Source of the DNA: DYRB01 sp963802205
GTDB lineage: Bacteria; Pseudomonadota; Gammaproteobacteria; Chromatiales; Chromatiaceae
Length of the DNA: 64,000 bases
Reading direction: 5' to 3'
Assembly: GCA_963802205.1 (NCBI GenBank)
Contig: CAWDHW010000031.1
Location: forward strand, 1 to 64,000
Both the position numbers and the translations under genes were made by a program. A model generated the notes under the pieces. That model did not search any database. It saw nothing but the letters and a program-made list of their open reading frames with translations, and was not told where the DNA came from. This document shows, in pieces, positions 1-8,005 of the stretch. The stretch's first letter is position 1. Every line of letters starts with the position of its first letter.

Positions 1-303
1 GCCGACGGTTTCCACTTTCGCCCACAAGGTGCCGTGGACTGGCTGGTTTGCGACATGGTTGAACAGCCGGCGCGTATCGCTTCGCTGGTCGGTGACTGGG
101 CGGCAGGGAAACTGTGTCGCGAAGCCATCTTCAATCTCAAGCTTCCGATGAAGAAGCGTTACGAAGAACTCGAACGTTGCCGTGCCATCATCGAACAGAA
201 GCTTTCCAGGGCCGGCGTCGAAGCCACATTGCGTTTCAAGCAGCTCTACCATGATCGCGAAGAAGTGACAGGGCATCTGCGCATCCTGAGGCCCCGCTCA
301 TGA
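1..303 (+). CDS. rlmM: RlmM, 23S rRNA 2'-O-ribose methyltransferase (C-terminal part)
   Basis: The reading frame is open from base 1, so only the C-terminal 100 residues are present. RlmM methylates the ribose of C2498 of 23S rRNA using S-adenosylmethionine. The block VDWLVCDMVEQP followed by FNLKLPMKKRYEE is the characteristic catalytic half of this family (Rossmann-type SpoU/RrmJ-like fold). The gene's stop overlaps the next start by 4 bases (ATGA at 300-303), so it is probably translationally coupled to the DUF1415 gene. Base composition is close to 53% GC, clearly lower than the roughly 68-70% of the rest of the window. Confidence 0.88.
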   Translation, partial: ADGFHFRPQGAVDWLVCDMVEQPARIASLVGDWAAGKLCREAIFNLKLPMKKRYEELERCRAIIEQKLSRAGVEATLRFKQLYHDREEVTGHLRILRPRS

Positions 304-845
304 TGATCTCATCCGAGCAAGTCATTGCAAAAACCATGAAGTGGATCTCTGAGGTCGTGATCGGATGCAATTTATGTCCCTTTGCGGCGAAAGAATTCAG
401 GCGTGGTAGCATACATTACCAGATTGAAAGCTCCGCTGACCCGGAGGTATGTCTCCGGGCGTTCCTGAGGGAGTGCCAAAGACTGGATGAGAATCCGGCG
501 ATTGAAACGACGCTGCTGATCTTTCCGGATGCCTGCCAACAGTTCGATGACTACCTCGATCTGGTGGCAATGGCGGAAGAATTGCTGGAAGCAGAAGGCT
601 ACGAGGGCGTTTATCAGGTTGCCAGCTTTCATCCCGATTACCGCTTTGCAGATGCACCCGCAGAGGATCCGGCTAACTATACGAACCGGTCGGTGTACCC
701 GATGTTGCACCTGCTCCGCGAAGAGAGCCTAGAAAATGCCCTGGCGAATCATCCTGATCCGGAAAGTATCGCGGAACGCAATGTGGAATTTACGCGCAAG
801 AAGGGACTTGCCTATATGAAAATGCTCAGGGATTCCTGTTTGTGA
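300..845 (+). CDS. DUF1415 family protein
   Basis: 181-residue protein matching the DUF1415 family along its length. It opens with a conserved helix and the CNLCPFA cysteine pair, followed by ETTLLIFPD, a QVASFHPDYRF block and NRSVYPMLHLLRE, and ends in a lysine-rich helix. The biochemical function of the family is unknown. It overlaps rlmM by 4 bases and is the last gene of the low-GC block at the left edge. Strand and length are unambiguous; the family call rests on recognising these motif blocks. Confidence 0.85.
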   Translation: MMISSEQVIAKTMKWISEVVIGCNLCPFAAKEFRRGSIHYQIESSADPEVCLRAFLRECQRLDENPAIETTLLIFPDACQQFDDYLDLVAMAEELLEAEGYEGVYQVASFHPDYRFADAPAEDPANYTNRSVYPMLHLLREESLENALANHPDPESIAERNVEFTRKKGLAYMKMLRDSCL

Positions 846-929
846 CCTGAGCATATTCCTGTGCGCCTGGCGATTGCCGGTAAGGTTCAGGGTGTAAATC
901 CCATTGGTCATGTTGAATCCTCAGGCCGA

Positions 930-947
930 ACGGGGCATTCGCCCCGT
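930..947. terminator. GC-rich hairpin between convergent genes
   Basis: ACGGGGC-ATTC-GCCCCGT is a perfect 7-bp stem with a 4-base loop between the convergent DUF1415 and CBS/DUF294 genes. It lacks a clear U-run, so it is only a plausible bidirectional terminator. Confidence 0.4.
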
Positions 948-966
948 CCCGCCCGAGGCGCCGCCC

Positions 967-2448
967 CTAGAGGGCTTGCTGCTGCCGCAACCGGGCCTGG
1001 AGCCGCTTGGCCTGTTTGAAGGCCTCCTTGAGCATCAGCCGGTGCAACTCATTCAGGTCGTTCGGATTGACCCGGTTGACCCCGTCCGGGTCCTTGGTCT
1101 GGAGCTGCTGGCGGATGCGGAAGCGCTGGATCAGGTCGAAGGCCTCGATCTCGGCGGCGGTGTCCCCGCCTGCACGGCCTTGGGCGGCGCCGGCGGCGCG
1201 CAGCCGCGCCGCGGTGTTGGTGGCCCAGACCCCGTGTTGCAGGGCCCAGACCCGCGCCGGGTCGGTGAACAGGCGTGCGCCCTGGAGCTTGAGGTCGATG
1301 GTGTGGGGGAAGTCGCGGTTGCGGTCGTAGGTGAACTGGCCGGCCCAGCCGATGGGCGTGCTGACTCCCACCGCCAGCTCCGCCAGGGCACGCAGGAAGC
1401 GGCCCTGGCTTGGGATCCGCTCCATGAGCCAGGCGCGCAGCCGGTCGGCGGGCTCGAAGCTGCCGTAGAGGGGACGGAAGTCGAAGAAGATGGTGCCGTG
1501 CATCACCGCCTCGGGCTGCGGCTCGTCCATCCAGGCGGCGAAGCGTGTCTGCCACTCCGCGGCGCTCAGGCACCAGTCGGGGTTGCCGGCCATGATCTTG
1601 CCGCGGCAGCGCTCGAAGCCGCAGTGGTGCAGGGCCTCGTTGACGGCGGCGGCGAACGGCAGGAAGGCGGCGCGCATGGCCTGCGTGGATTGCGCGTCCG
1701 GCGGGACGAAGATGAGCCCGTTGTCCTGGTCGGTGGCGAAGGTCTGTTCCAGCCGCCCCTCCGAGCCGAAGACCAGCCAGCACCAGGGGACCCCGGGGAG
1801 GTCGAACTCGTCCTCCATGATCTCGATGACGCGCATGGCGATGAGGTCGTTGAGCCCGGACATCCACTGGCATAGCGCCTCCACCCCCATGCCGGCATGG
1901 AAGAGTTCGGCCCCGCGGCGGCGCACCCGGTCGGCCGCCACCAGCATGGCGTCCAGGTCGCGGGCGGCGGCGATGGTCTCGATCAGGGTCTCAGCCCCGC
2001 CGGCCTTGAGTCCCAGCAGGTCGGCCTGACCCACCAGCCCGCACAGGCGCCCGTCGGGTTCGGTCAGTAGCAGGTGCTTGGCGCCCTTCTTCGCCATCAT
2101 CACCTTGGCCCTGTGGCTCGGCGCGTCGGCGGTGAGCGTCAGCGGGGCGCCGATCATGTGGATGGCCACCGGGTCGTCGAGGTCGCCGCCCTCGAAGCTG
2201 ATGACGTGGAGCATCTCGCGCAGGGTGATGAGTCCGAGCGGCAGCCCGCTCGCGGTATCTGCCACGACGGCGGCGTCCTCCTGGCCCTGGCTGATGCGGT
2301 AGAGGGTCTCGCGCAGCGTGGTCTCCGGCGGGACCACCAGGGCCTGACGGTGGGCCAGGGTGCGCAACGGGGCCTGGTCCGGGCCGCCGGTGTGGACCAT
2401 GGCCGCGTGCCCGGGGGCGGCCCCTGCGGTTCGGGTGTTGTCGCTCAT
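967..2448 (-). CDS. CBS-pair / DUF294 putative nucleotidyltransferase
   Basis: 493 residues. A pair of CBS domains occupies roughly residues 30-150. It is followed by a DUF294 nucleotidyltransferase-like domain whose signature GSEGRLEQTFATDQDN (residues 228-243) carries the G-S and D-x-D pattern expected to bind metal and nucleotide. The rest (about 300-480) is the DUF294 C-terminal helical domain. CBS pairs usually sense adenine nucleotides; proteins of this type are commonly found beside acetate-type Na+/solute symporters and their kinases, as here. It is the last gene of a minus-strand cluster after the response regulator (gap 29 bases). The substrate of any nucleotidyl transfer is unknown. 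Confidence 0.82.
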   Translation of the reverse strand: MSDNTRTAGAAPGHAAMVHTGGPDQAPLRTLAHRQALVVPPETTLRETLYRISQGQEDAAVVADTASGLPLGLITLREMLHVISFEGGDLDDPVAIHMIGAPLTLTADAPSHRAKVMMAKKGAKHLLLTEPDGRLCGLVGQADLLGLKAGGAETLIETIAAARDLDAMLVAADRVRRRGAELFHAGMGVEALCQWMSGLNDLIAMRVIEIMEDEFDLPGVPWCWLVFGSEGRLEQTFATDQDNGLIFVPPDAQSTQAMRAAFLPFAAAVNEALHHCGFERCRGKIMAGNPDWCLSAAEWQTRFAAWMDEPQPEAVMHGTIFFDFRPLYGSFEPADRLRAWLMERIPSQGRFLRALAELAVGVSTPIGWAGQFTYDRNRDFPHTIDLKLQGARLFTDPARVWALQHGVWATNTAARLRAAGAAQGRAGGDTAAEIEAFDLIQRFRIRQQLQTKDPDGVNRVNPNDLNELHRLMLKEAFKQAKRLQARLRQQQAL

Positions 2449-2477
2449 GGCTGGTCTCGGGATGGGGCGGGTGGGTG

Positions 2478-2852
2478 TCAGGCCGGGCCGGCCAGCAGGG
2501 CCTTGGCCTTGGCGACCAGCTCATGGGTGGAGAAGGGCTTGGGCATGTAGGCATCGGCCCCCAGGCCAAGGCCCTTCTTCTGCTCCGCCTCACGCCCCTT
2601 GGCGGTCAGCATGAGGATGCGGATGTCGGCCAGGTCCGGGTCGGCGCGGACTGCGGAGAGGACCTGGAAGCCGTCGAGCTTGGGCATCATCACGTCCAGT
2701 ACCACCAGGTCCGGGCGCTGGTCGCGGATGGCCTTGAGCCCCTCCTCGCCGTCGCGCGCCACGCTCACCGCGAAGCCCTCGCGCTTGAGCAGAAATTCCA
2801 GCGAAATGACGATATTGGGCTCATCGTCGATGATCAGGACGCGGTTAGTCAT
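2478..2852 (-). CDS. Single-domain response regulator (CheY-like)
   Basis: 124 residues forming one receiver domain and nothing else. The acidic pocket is D9-D10, the phospho-acceptor D53 lies in VLDVMMPKLDGF, with T83 and K105 (MPKPF) completing the active site. With no output domain it must act by protein contact or in a phosphorelay. It lies 65 bases downstream of the symporter-histidine kinase gene on the same strand, so that kinase is the obvious phosphodonor. Cytoplasmic. Confidence 0.9.
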   Translation of the reverse strand: MTNRVLIIDDEPNIVISLEFLLKREGFAVSVARDGEEGLKAIRDQRPDLVVLDVMMPKLDGFQVLSAVRADPDLADIRILMLTAKGREAEQKKGLGLGADAYMPKPFSTHELVAKAKALLAGPA

Positions 2853-2917
2853 GGGCAGTGGTCACCGGTTGGGTTGGGATCGGGGGCGGAGATTTCTCGT
2901 AAGAAAACGGGGCAGGA

Positions 2918-5647
2918 CTAACAGGAGTCCAGGCGCGGCAGTTCAAAGCAGAGGGTGGCCCCCAGGTCTAAGTCCCTCTCCGCCCAGATCCGACCGCCGA
3001 AATTCTCTACGATCTGGCGGCTGATGGGCAGCCCAAGCCCAGTGCCGATGGGCTTCTCCCCGCCGCTGGATGCCTGGCGGAACTTCTCGAAGACCAGATC
3101 CAGTTCATCCTCCGGGATGCCGCGGCCATTGTCCGCCACACACACCCGCAGGTGCTCTCCCAACTGGATCAGGCGCACCTCGACCCGGCCGCCCACGGCC
3201 GGGGTGAACTTGGCGGCATTGGAGAGCAGATTGACCAGGACCTGGACCAGGCGGTCGCGATCCGCCATCACCAGGGCGGGCTCGGACTCGTCCGGGCCCA
3301 GATCCACCGCAAGCTCGGCCCCGCGCCCGGCGATCAATTGCCCGGTGGCGGCCACCGACTGGTCTATGACCTCCTTGATGTCCACCGCCTCGATCAGCCA
3401 GTCCGCGTGGCCGGACTCGATCTTGGCCAGGTCCAGGACCTGATTGACCAGGCGCGACAGGCGCTCGGTCTCGCTCACCAGTATCCCCAAAAAGCGCTTG
3501 CGCTCGCCGATCTCGATATCCGGGTCGTCGTGAAGGATCTCCGAGAAGGCGCGGATGGAGGCCAGCGGGGTGCGCAACTCGTGGGTCACGGAGGACATGA
3601 AGTCGTCCTTGAGCCGATCCAGTTCCTGGAGCCGCTCGTTGGCCGCGCGCAATTCCGCCGTGGCCTCTTCCAGTTCGCGAGACTTCTGCTCCAGTTCACG
3701 GCTGTAAGCGCGGATCTGGGAGGCCTCATCGAGGATATTCAGCACCTCGTCGATACCTAATGCCTCTTCATCCGTCACCGAGGCCACCATGACCCGCGCC
3801 GAGGCCCCGCCGATGGCCCCGGACAGCAGGGTCTCGGCGAAGTGGACGGTCTGCGCGTCCGCCGGGAGGCTTGCGGGTTCCGGTGCGCCTCGGGAGCGGG
3901 CGAAGCCCTCGAAGGCGCGGCGGGTGCGTTCGGTCCCGAGGAAGCGCGAGGCCAGGGCCATCAGCTCCGCGATCTCTGCGCTGCCGCGCCAGATCGCCAG
4001 CCCCGCCGGGCGGCCGTGCTTGAAGGCATCGATGTAGGCGCTGGCCTGGGCCGCCTCCACGGCGTTTGGCGCGCGCAGCGACGAGACCGTGAGGAAGGCG
4101 AGCACATTTGCGCTCAGACTCCAGAACAGGCAGTGGGCAATCTCGTTCCAGCCGGAGAGCCCAAACAGGGCCTGAGGCTTGAGCAGGGACAGGCCGAAGG
4201 GCCCCTGTTCCAGAAACCCGGCGGGGAGCCAACCGGACTTGGCGAAGGAGGGCAGCAGGAGTGTATAGATCCACACCAGGAAGCCCGCGGACAGCCCCGC
4301 AAGTGCCCCCTCCCGGGTCCCGCCCCGCCAGTAGAGCGCGGCAATCACCGGGGGGGCGAACTGTGCTACCGCGGCGAAGCTGATGAGCCCTATGGCCACC
4401 AGGGCATAGGCCTCCCCGGCCAGGCGGTAATAGAGGTACCCCAGCAACAGGACCGTGGCGATGGCCAGGCGCCGGATGACCAGCAGCAGCCGGCCCATGT
4501 CCGCGTCCATGGCACGGCCCTGCCAGCGGCGCAGCAGACCCGGCAGGACCAGATCGTTGCTGACCATGGTCGAGAGGGCGATGGTCTCGACGATGACCAT
4601 CCCGGTGGCGGCCGAGAGCCCGCCGATGAAGACCGTTAACGCCAGCCAGGGCTGTTGGAACGCGATGGGAAGGGTGAGCACGAAGGTGTCCGGGTCCACT
4701 GTCCCTTCCGGGAAGGCCAGCAGCCCGGCCAGGGCGATGGGGATGACGAACAGGTTGATCAGCAACAGATACAGGGGAAACAGCCAGATCGCCCGGCGGA
4801 TCTGGCGCTCGTCGCTGTTCTCCACCACCGCCACCTGGAATTGGCGCGGCAGGAGCATCACCGCCAGGGCCGCGAGCAGCGAGGTGGCGAACCAATTGGC
4901 GGGCGAGGTGATGGCCGGGTCGAGCAAGGGTGTCACCCGCGGATTGGCCGCGGCCGCCGGCAGGTCCGGGCCGCCGATCCCGAGCAGACCCAGGGTGACC
5001 CAGATCCCCACCGCCAGGAAGGCGACCAGTTTGACGATGGACTCGAAGGCGATGGCCGCCACCATGCCCTCGTGGCGCTCGCTGGCATCCAGGTGGCGGG
5101 TGCCGAAGACCATGGTGAAGGCCGCCAGCAGCAGGGCAACGACGAAGGCCGTGTCCTGCCAGAAGGGCAGGTCCAGGGCGGAGGGCATGCGCACCTCCGG
5201 GTAGTGAAGCAGTATGGTGAAGCTCCAGGCGATGGCCTTGAGCTGGAGGGCGATGTAGGGGATGACCCCCACCACCGCGATCACCGTCACCAGTCCGCCG
5301 AGCAACTGACTCTTGCCGTAGCGCGAGGCGATGAAGTCCGCGATGGAGGTAATGCGCTGGGACTTGCTGATGCGCACGATCTTCACCAGCAGTGAGCCCC
5401 AGAGCAGGGCGATCAGGGTCGGGCCCAGATAGATGGTCAGGAAGCCCAGGCCTGTGGCGGTCGCTCGCCCCACGCTGCCGTAGAAGGTCCAGGCGGTGCA
5501 ATAGACGGCCAAGGAGAGTGCATAGACCGTGGGGTGGCCAATGACCGAGCGCCCCTGATCGGCGCGCCGATCCGCCCAATAGGCCAGGGCAAACAGCATC
5601 CCGAGATAGGTGCAGGCGACGCCGACGATGAGCGGTCCCGTGATCAA
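2918..5647 (-). CDS. Sodium:solute symporter-histidine kinase fusion
   Basis: 909 residues. The N-terminal ~480 residues are a multi-helix Na+/solute symporter (SSS/PutP-like) domain, with the ITSIADFIASRYGKS motif typical of the family. A linker and predicted coiled coil (about 480-680) lead into a HisKA domain with DFMSSVTHELRTP (H near residue 687) and a HATPase domain with N box NLLSNAAKFTP, G1 VADNGRGIPE and G2 GTGLGLPIS. This resembles CbrA-type sensor transporters, in which transport and signalling are coupled. Upstream is a two-helix small protein (28-base gap); downstream are the response regulator and the CBS/DUF294 gene. The transported substrate cannot be read from the sequence; acetate or another carboxylate or amino acid are guesses from family precedent. 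Confidence 0.9.
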   Translation of the reverse strand: MITGPLIVGVACTYLGMLFALAYWADRRADQGRSVIGHPTVYALSLAVYCTAWTFYGSVGRATATGLGFLTIYLGPTLIALLWGSLLVKIVRISKSQRITSIADFIASRYGKSQLLGGLVTVIAVVGVIPYIALQLKAIAWSFTILLHYPEVRMPSALDLPFWQDTAFVVALLLAAFTMVFGTRHLDASERHEGMVAAIAFESIVKLVAFLAVGIWVTLGLLGIGGPDLPAAAANPRVTPLLDPAITSPANWFATSLLAALAVMLLPRQFQVAVVENSDERQIRRAIWLFPLYLLLINLFVIPIALAGLLAFPEGTVDPDTFVLTLPIAFQQPWLALTVFIGGLSAATGMVIVETIALSTMVSNDLVLPGLLRRWQGRAMDADMGRLLLVIRRLAIATVLLLGYLYYRLAGEAYALVAIGLISFAAVAQFAPPVIAALYWRGGTREGALAGLSAGFLVWIYTLLLPSFAKSGWLPAGFLEQGPFGLSLLKPQALFGLSGWNEIAHCLFWSLSANVLAFLTVSSLRAPNAVEAAQASAYIDAFKHGRPAGLAIWRGSAEIAELMALASRFLGTERTRRAFEGFARSRGAPEPASLPADAQTVHFAETLLSGAIGGASARVMVASVTDEEALGIDEVLNILDEASQIRAYSRELEQKSRELEEATAELRAANERLQELDRLKDDFMSSVTHELRTPLASIRAFSEILHDDPDIEIGERKRFLGILVSETERLSRLVNQVLDLAKIESGHADWLIEAVDIKEVIDQSVAATGQLIAGRGAELAVDLGPDESEPALVMADRDRLVQVLVNLLSNAAKFTPAVGGRVEVRLIQLGEHLRVCVADNGRGIPEDELDLVFEKFRQASSGGEKPIGTGLGLPISRQIVENFGGRIWAERDLDLGATLCFELPRLDSC

Positions 5648-5675
5648 GCCTGCGGCCCCCCCGGCAGATCGCCGT

Positions 5676-5876
5676 TCAATCCCGCCCCCGGGAGACGACC
5701 CAGGCGGCCAGGGCGATCGCCAACCCCCAGACGCCGAACAGGTAGAGGTACAGGGCCGGTATGCCGAGCAGGTCCGGGACGGACTCGAAGCGGGCCACTA
5801 ACGGCGAGAATAGGGCCAGCAGTGCGGCCAGGAACAGGACCAGCAGGCGTTGGCGCGACAGGGTCGCTCGGGGCAT
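5676..5876 (-). CDS. Small two-helix membrane protein
   Basis: 66 residues with two hydrophobic helices separated by a short loop and a polar C-terminus ending SRGRD. It precedes the symporter-kinase gene by 28 bases, the position often taken by small accessory subunits of SSS transporters (for example DUF4212). I see the topology and the context but no diagnostic motif, so a subunit role is inference. Confidence 0.6.
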   Translation of the reverse strand: MPRATLSRQRLLVLFLAALLALFSPLVARFESVPDLLGIPALYLYLFGVWGLAIALAAWVVSRGRD

Positions 5877-6004
5877 GGGGCGCTCGGGCTGCCGATGGGG
5901 GGACTGGCGGCGGAGTATAGAGGGTTGGGGACCTGGCGGAACAGGCCGGCCCGCCCGCGGTTATTGCATCAAGCCGCGGGGCAGGACCGCGCCATGGTCT
6001 GACC

Positions 6005-6715
6005 TCAGCGCTTTTTGGGTGGTACGGCGGGGCCCTCGTCGAAGCAGTAGACGTAGGGCGAGGTACCGGTGGTGCTCACATAGGTGATAAGGCAGGTCTT
6101 GTGGTTGGGCGCGTCCACCATCTTGCGCACCAACAGGTCGCCCTCGCGCAGTTGGCTGGTCTGGACCATACCGGTCTCCCCCGGTTGGCCGAGGGTCGGG
6201 TAGCAGAGCAGCGAAGGGGATGTGCCGCCGGCGTTGACGTAGGCGATCAGACAGGTCTTGGCGCTGTCCGGGTCCACCAGCCGGTGGACTTCCAGGTCGC
6301 CCTCGCGGACGTGGCCACCGCGCAGGATCGCCTCGTTTCCGGGGGCGGCACTCTTGTAGCAGTCGATGGCGGGGGCGGTCCCGGGGGTGGAGATGTAAGC
6401 GACAAGGCAGGACATGTTGTTGTCCAGATCCTTCACCTTGCGAACCACCAACTCGCCTTCTTTGAAGAAGCCCACCTGATTGATGTTGGTCCGGAATCCC
6501 GTGGTCGCGTCGTAGCAGGTCATGACCGAACTGGTGCCGGCCGTGCGCACGTAGAAAGCCAGGCAGATTTTGTTGCTTTGCAGGTCGGAGATGGTGCGGA
6601 CGATCAGGTCGCTCTCGCGCAGCTTGCCCGTTTGCACCAGGAGCGTGGACTCGTAATCGGCCGCCGCCGCGAGCAACGGAAGCCACAGAACCAGAGACAC
6701 AACCAGTCGTTTCAT
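6005..6715 (-). CDS. Secreted protein with four ~50-residue repeats
   Basis: 236 residues when started at the ATG at 6715, which begins a clear Sec signal peptide (MKRLVVSLVLWLPLLAAAA). The mature part is four tandem repeats of about 50 residues, each with the plan L-R-E-G-D-L-x-V-R-x-x-x-D, then a cysteine in a (I/T)CL-x-(A/T)YV segment, then x-GT(S/A)P and a second cysteine in CY/CF. Two cysteines per repeat suggest one disulfide per module in the periplasm or outside the cell. I do not recognise the family. The open frame could extend further upstream, but only this start gives a signal peptide. It stands alone, divergent from the sulfur-globule-like gene. Confidence 0.72.
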   Translation of the reverse strand: MKRLVVSLVLWLPLLAAAADYESTLLVQTGKLRESDLIVRTISDLQSNKICLAFYVRTAGTSSVMTCYDATTGFRTNINQVGFFKEGELVVRKVKDLDNNMSCLVAYISTPGTAPAIDCYKSAAPGNEAILRGGHVREGDLEVHRLVDPDSAKTCLIAYVNAGGTSPSLLCYPTLGQPGETGMVQTSQLREGDLLVRKMVDAPNHKTCLITYVSTTGTSPYVYCFDEGPAVPPKKR

Positions 6716-6994
6716 TCTAGATCCCCGAGGGTGTTTGATGGATTTGTGTAGCATCGGGGGTACACCCCAATGCCGCGCCACAGGGTTACAATACCACCGT
6801 TTTGTGCTGCAATTTAGCACCATGGCAGAGTTCCAGGCCCATAGCGGGTTCGGCCCGGGGTACGCCGGGTCGCGCTGGTGCCAAGCCTAACGGCCGGCCG
6901 GCATCGAGGGTGCTACGGGCATGCTCCGGTGCCTTATCATGTACCGACACCCGACGACCGAGTCTCAACACCGCAACCCTGAGGAAATTTAGAC

Positions 6995-7381
6995 GTGACG
7001 CCAAACAAGATCTTTTCTCTGAGAACGGCCCTGAGCCTGGCCCTGTGTCTGGGGACCATCGGCACGGCGAGCCTGACCCAGGCCGCGATGTTCGACTTCA
7101 TGAACCCCAACCGTTGGTTCGACAACGATCGCGATCGTTATAACGATCGCGGCTACTATCGCGGATATGACCGCGGCTATGATCGCGGACCCTATGGCTA
7201 CGGTTATGGCGGCGGCCCCTACGGCTACGGCGGCGGCCCCTATGGCGGCGGCTACGGCCCCTATGGCGGCGGTTGGGGGGGTTATCCCAATACCATCGTC
7301 GTCACTCCCCAGGGTAGTGGCTCTCGCAACGAGGGGCCCCCGCCCCCACCCCCGGCTCCGGCACCGAGGCTGCCTGAGTAA
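6995..7381 (+). CDS. Sulfur globule protein-like, Gly/Tyr-rich secreted protein
   Basis: 128 residues starting at GTG with GAGGA about 10 bases upstream. A signal peptide (residues 1-30, ending TQAA) precedes a short WF-containing segment. Residues about 48-95 are a low-complexity Gly-Tyr-Pro-Arg region with RGYDRGYDRG and PYGYGGGPYGGGY units, followed by a Pro-rich tail ending APRLPE. Composition, signal peptide and length match the sulfur globule envelope proteins (SgpA/B/C) of Allochromatium-type purple sulfur bacteria, which coat periplasmic sulfur deposits. Low-complexity proteins are easy to misassign, so the family call is moderate; other Gly-Tyr envelope proteins are possible. Confidence 0.62.
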   Translation: MTPNKIFSLRTALSLALCLGTIGTASLTQAAMFDFMNPNRWFDNDRDRYNDRGYYRGYDRGYDRGPYGYGYGGGPYGYGGGPYGGGYGPYGGGWGGYPNTIVVTPQGSGSRNEGPPPPPPAPAPRLPE

Positions 7382-7464
7382 CCTCTGTATGCTTGAGTCG
7401 GGGGCGTCGCAAGACCCAACGCGGCGCCGGTGCAACTCGATATCGAACAAAGGCCGCAAGCGGG

Positions 7465-7625
7465 TTAGGGAAACGCTGAAGTATTCAGCGTTTCCCGTCT
7501 GGGCCAGGGATGGCCCAGCATTTTCAAGCGCCTAAGCGCTTGAAAATGGAGCACTTCGCGAGTCGCGCCTCGCGAAGTGCGAGCTGATTAAATGCCAGGA
7601 TGGCATTTAATCAGCGTCTCCTCAG
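7465..7625 (+). repeat. Five-hairpin MITE-like element, copy 1
   Basis: A 153-bp element (7469-7621) made almost entirely of five consecutive hairpins: 7468-7496 (13-bp stem, loop GTA), 7499-7518 (8 bp, loop GGGA), 7519-7548 (13 bp, loop CTAA), 7551-7580 (12 bp, loop TCGCGC) and 7583-7615 (15 bp, loop GGA). The ends are imperfect inverted repeats, GGAAACGCTGA and GGAGACGCTGA. They are flanked by TTAG and TCAG, an imperfect fit to the 4-bp YTAR target duplications of IS5-group elements. A near-identical inverted copy lies at 62195-62355. It sits 84 bases after the sulfur-globule-like stop and could also act as its terminator. Confidence 0.85.
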
Positions 7626-7631
7626 GGCAAC

Positions 7632-7994
7632 TTAACCCGCCGCGTTCTGGTCGTCCGCCAGCAGGGTGACGGTCGCCTCGCCCGTGGCCTTGGCAATGTC
7701 GATCTGAACCTCGCAGTATTCACTTTGCTCCTCCACGGGGCCGGGATCGTCGGCACAACTGCATCCGGCGATGATGCTGGAATAGAAGATGCCGGCGCGC
7801 ACCTGGATGGCAGTCGGTCCCTCGCTCACGGCGAGGATCATAGCCCGAGCCCCGCCCTCGACGGCGTAGCTCCCGGTGGACAGCCCCTGTTGCAGGGGGA
7901 GAGCGGCCGCGCCCAGGCACTCGATCTCCCGCGCCAGCGTCTCCCGGAATCCGGGTGTTCCCCAGGCGCGCAACGAGTTCGACATGCTCGGCAT
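7632..7994 (-). CDS. Conserved hypothetical protein
   Basis: 120 residues, intact, no signal peptide or membrane segment. It contains a conserved-looking core (REIECLGAAALPLQQGL, then AGCSCADDP with two cysteines and an acidic stretch, then CEVQIDIAKATGEATVTLL). I recall this style of small protein in Chromatiales but cannot name a family. It follows the Uma2 gene by 11 bases on the same strand, so the two are probably co-transcribed; its stop codon lies beside the five-hairpin element. Confidence 0.65.
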   Translation of the reverse strand: MPSMSNSLRAWGTPGFRETLAREIECLGAAALPLQQGLSTGSYAVEGGARAMILAVSEGPTAIQVRAGIFYSSIIAGCSCADDPGPVEEQSEYCEVQIDIAKATGEATVTLLADDQNAAG

Positions 7995-8005
7995 GGTCAG
8001 GCGCC

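Noticed and set aside
904..1875. 323-residue plus-strand frame opposite the CBS/DUF294 gene
   Set aside because: Shadow frame of the conserved minus-strand gene; no motifs.
7141..7290. Gly/Tyr codon repeats as a DNA tandem repeat or minisatellite
   Set aside because: The repetition follows codons of a signal-peptide-bearing secreted protein and is irregular at DNA level, so it reflects the protein's composition.
7465..7625. Series of palindromes as a CRISPR array or plain terminator cluster
   Set aside because: The hairpins differ from one another and have no spacers, and the whole block recurs as a unit 55 kb away with terminal repeats, so a mobile element explains it better.
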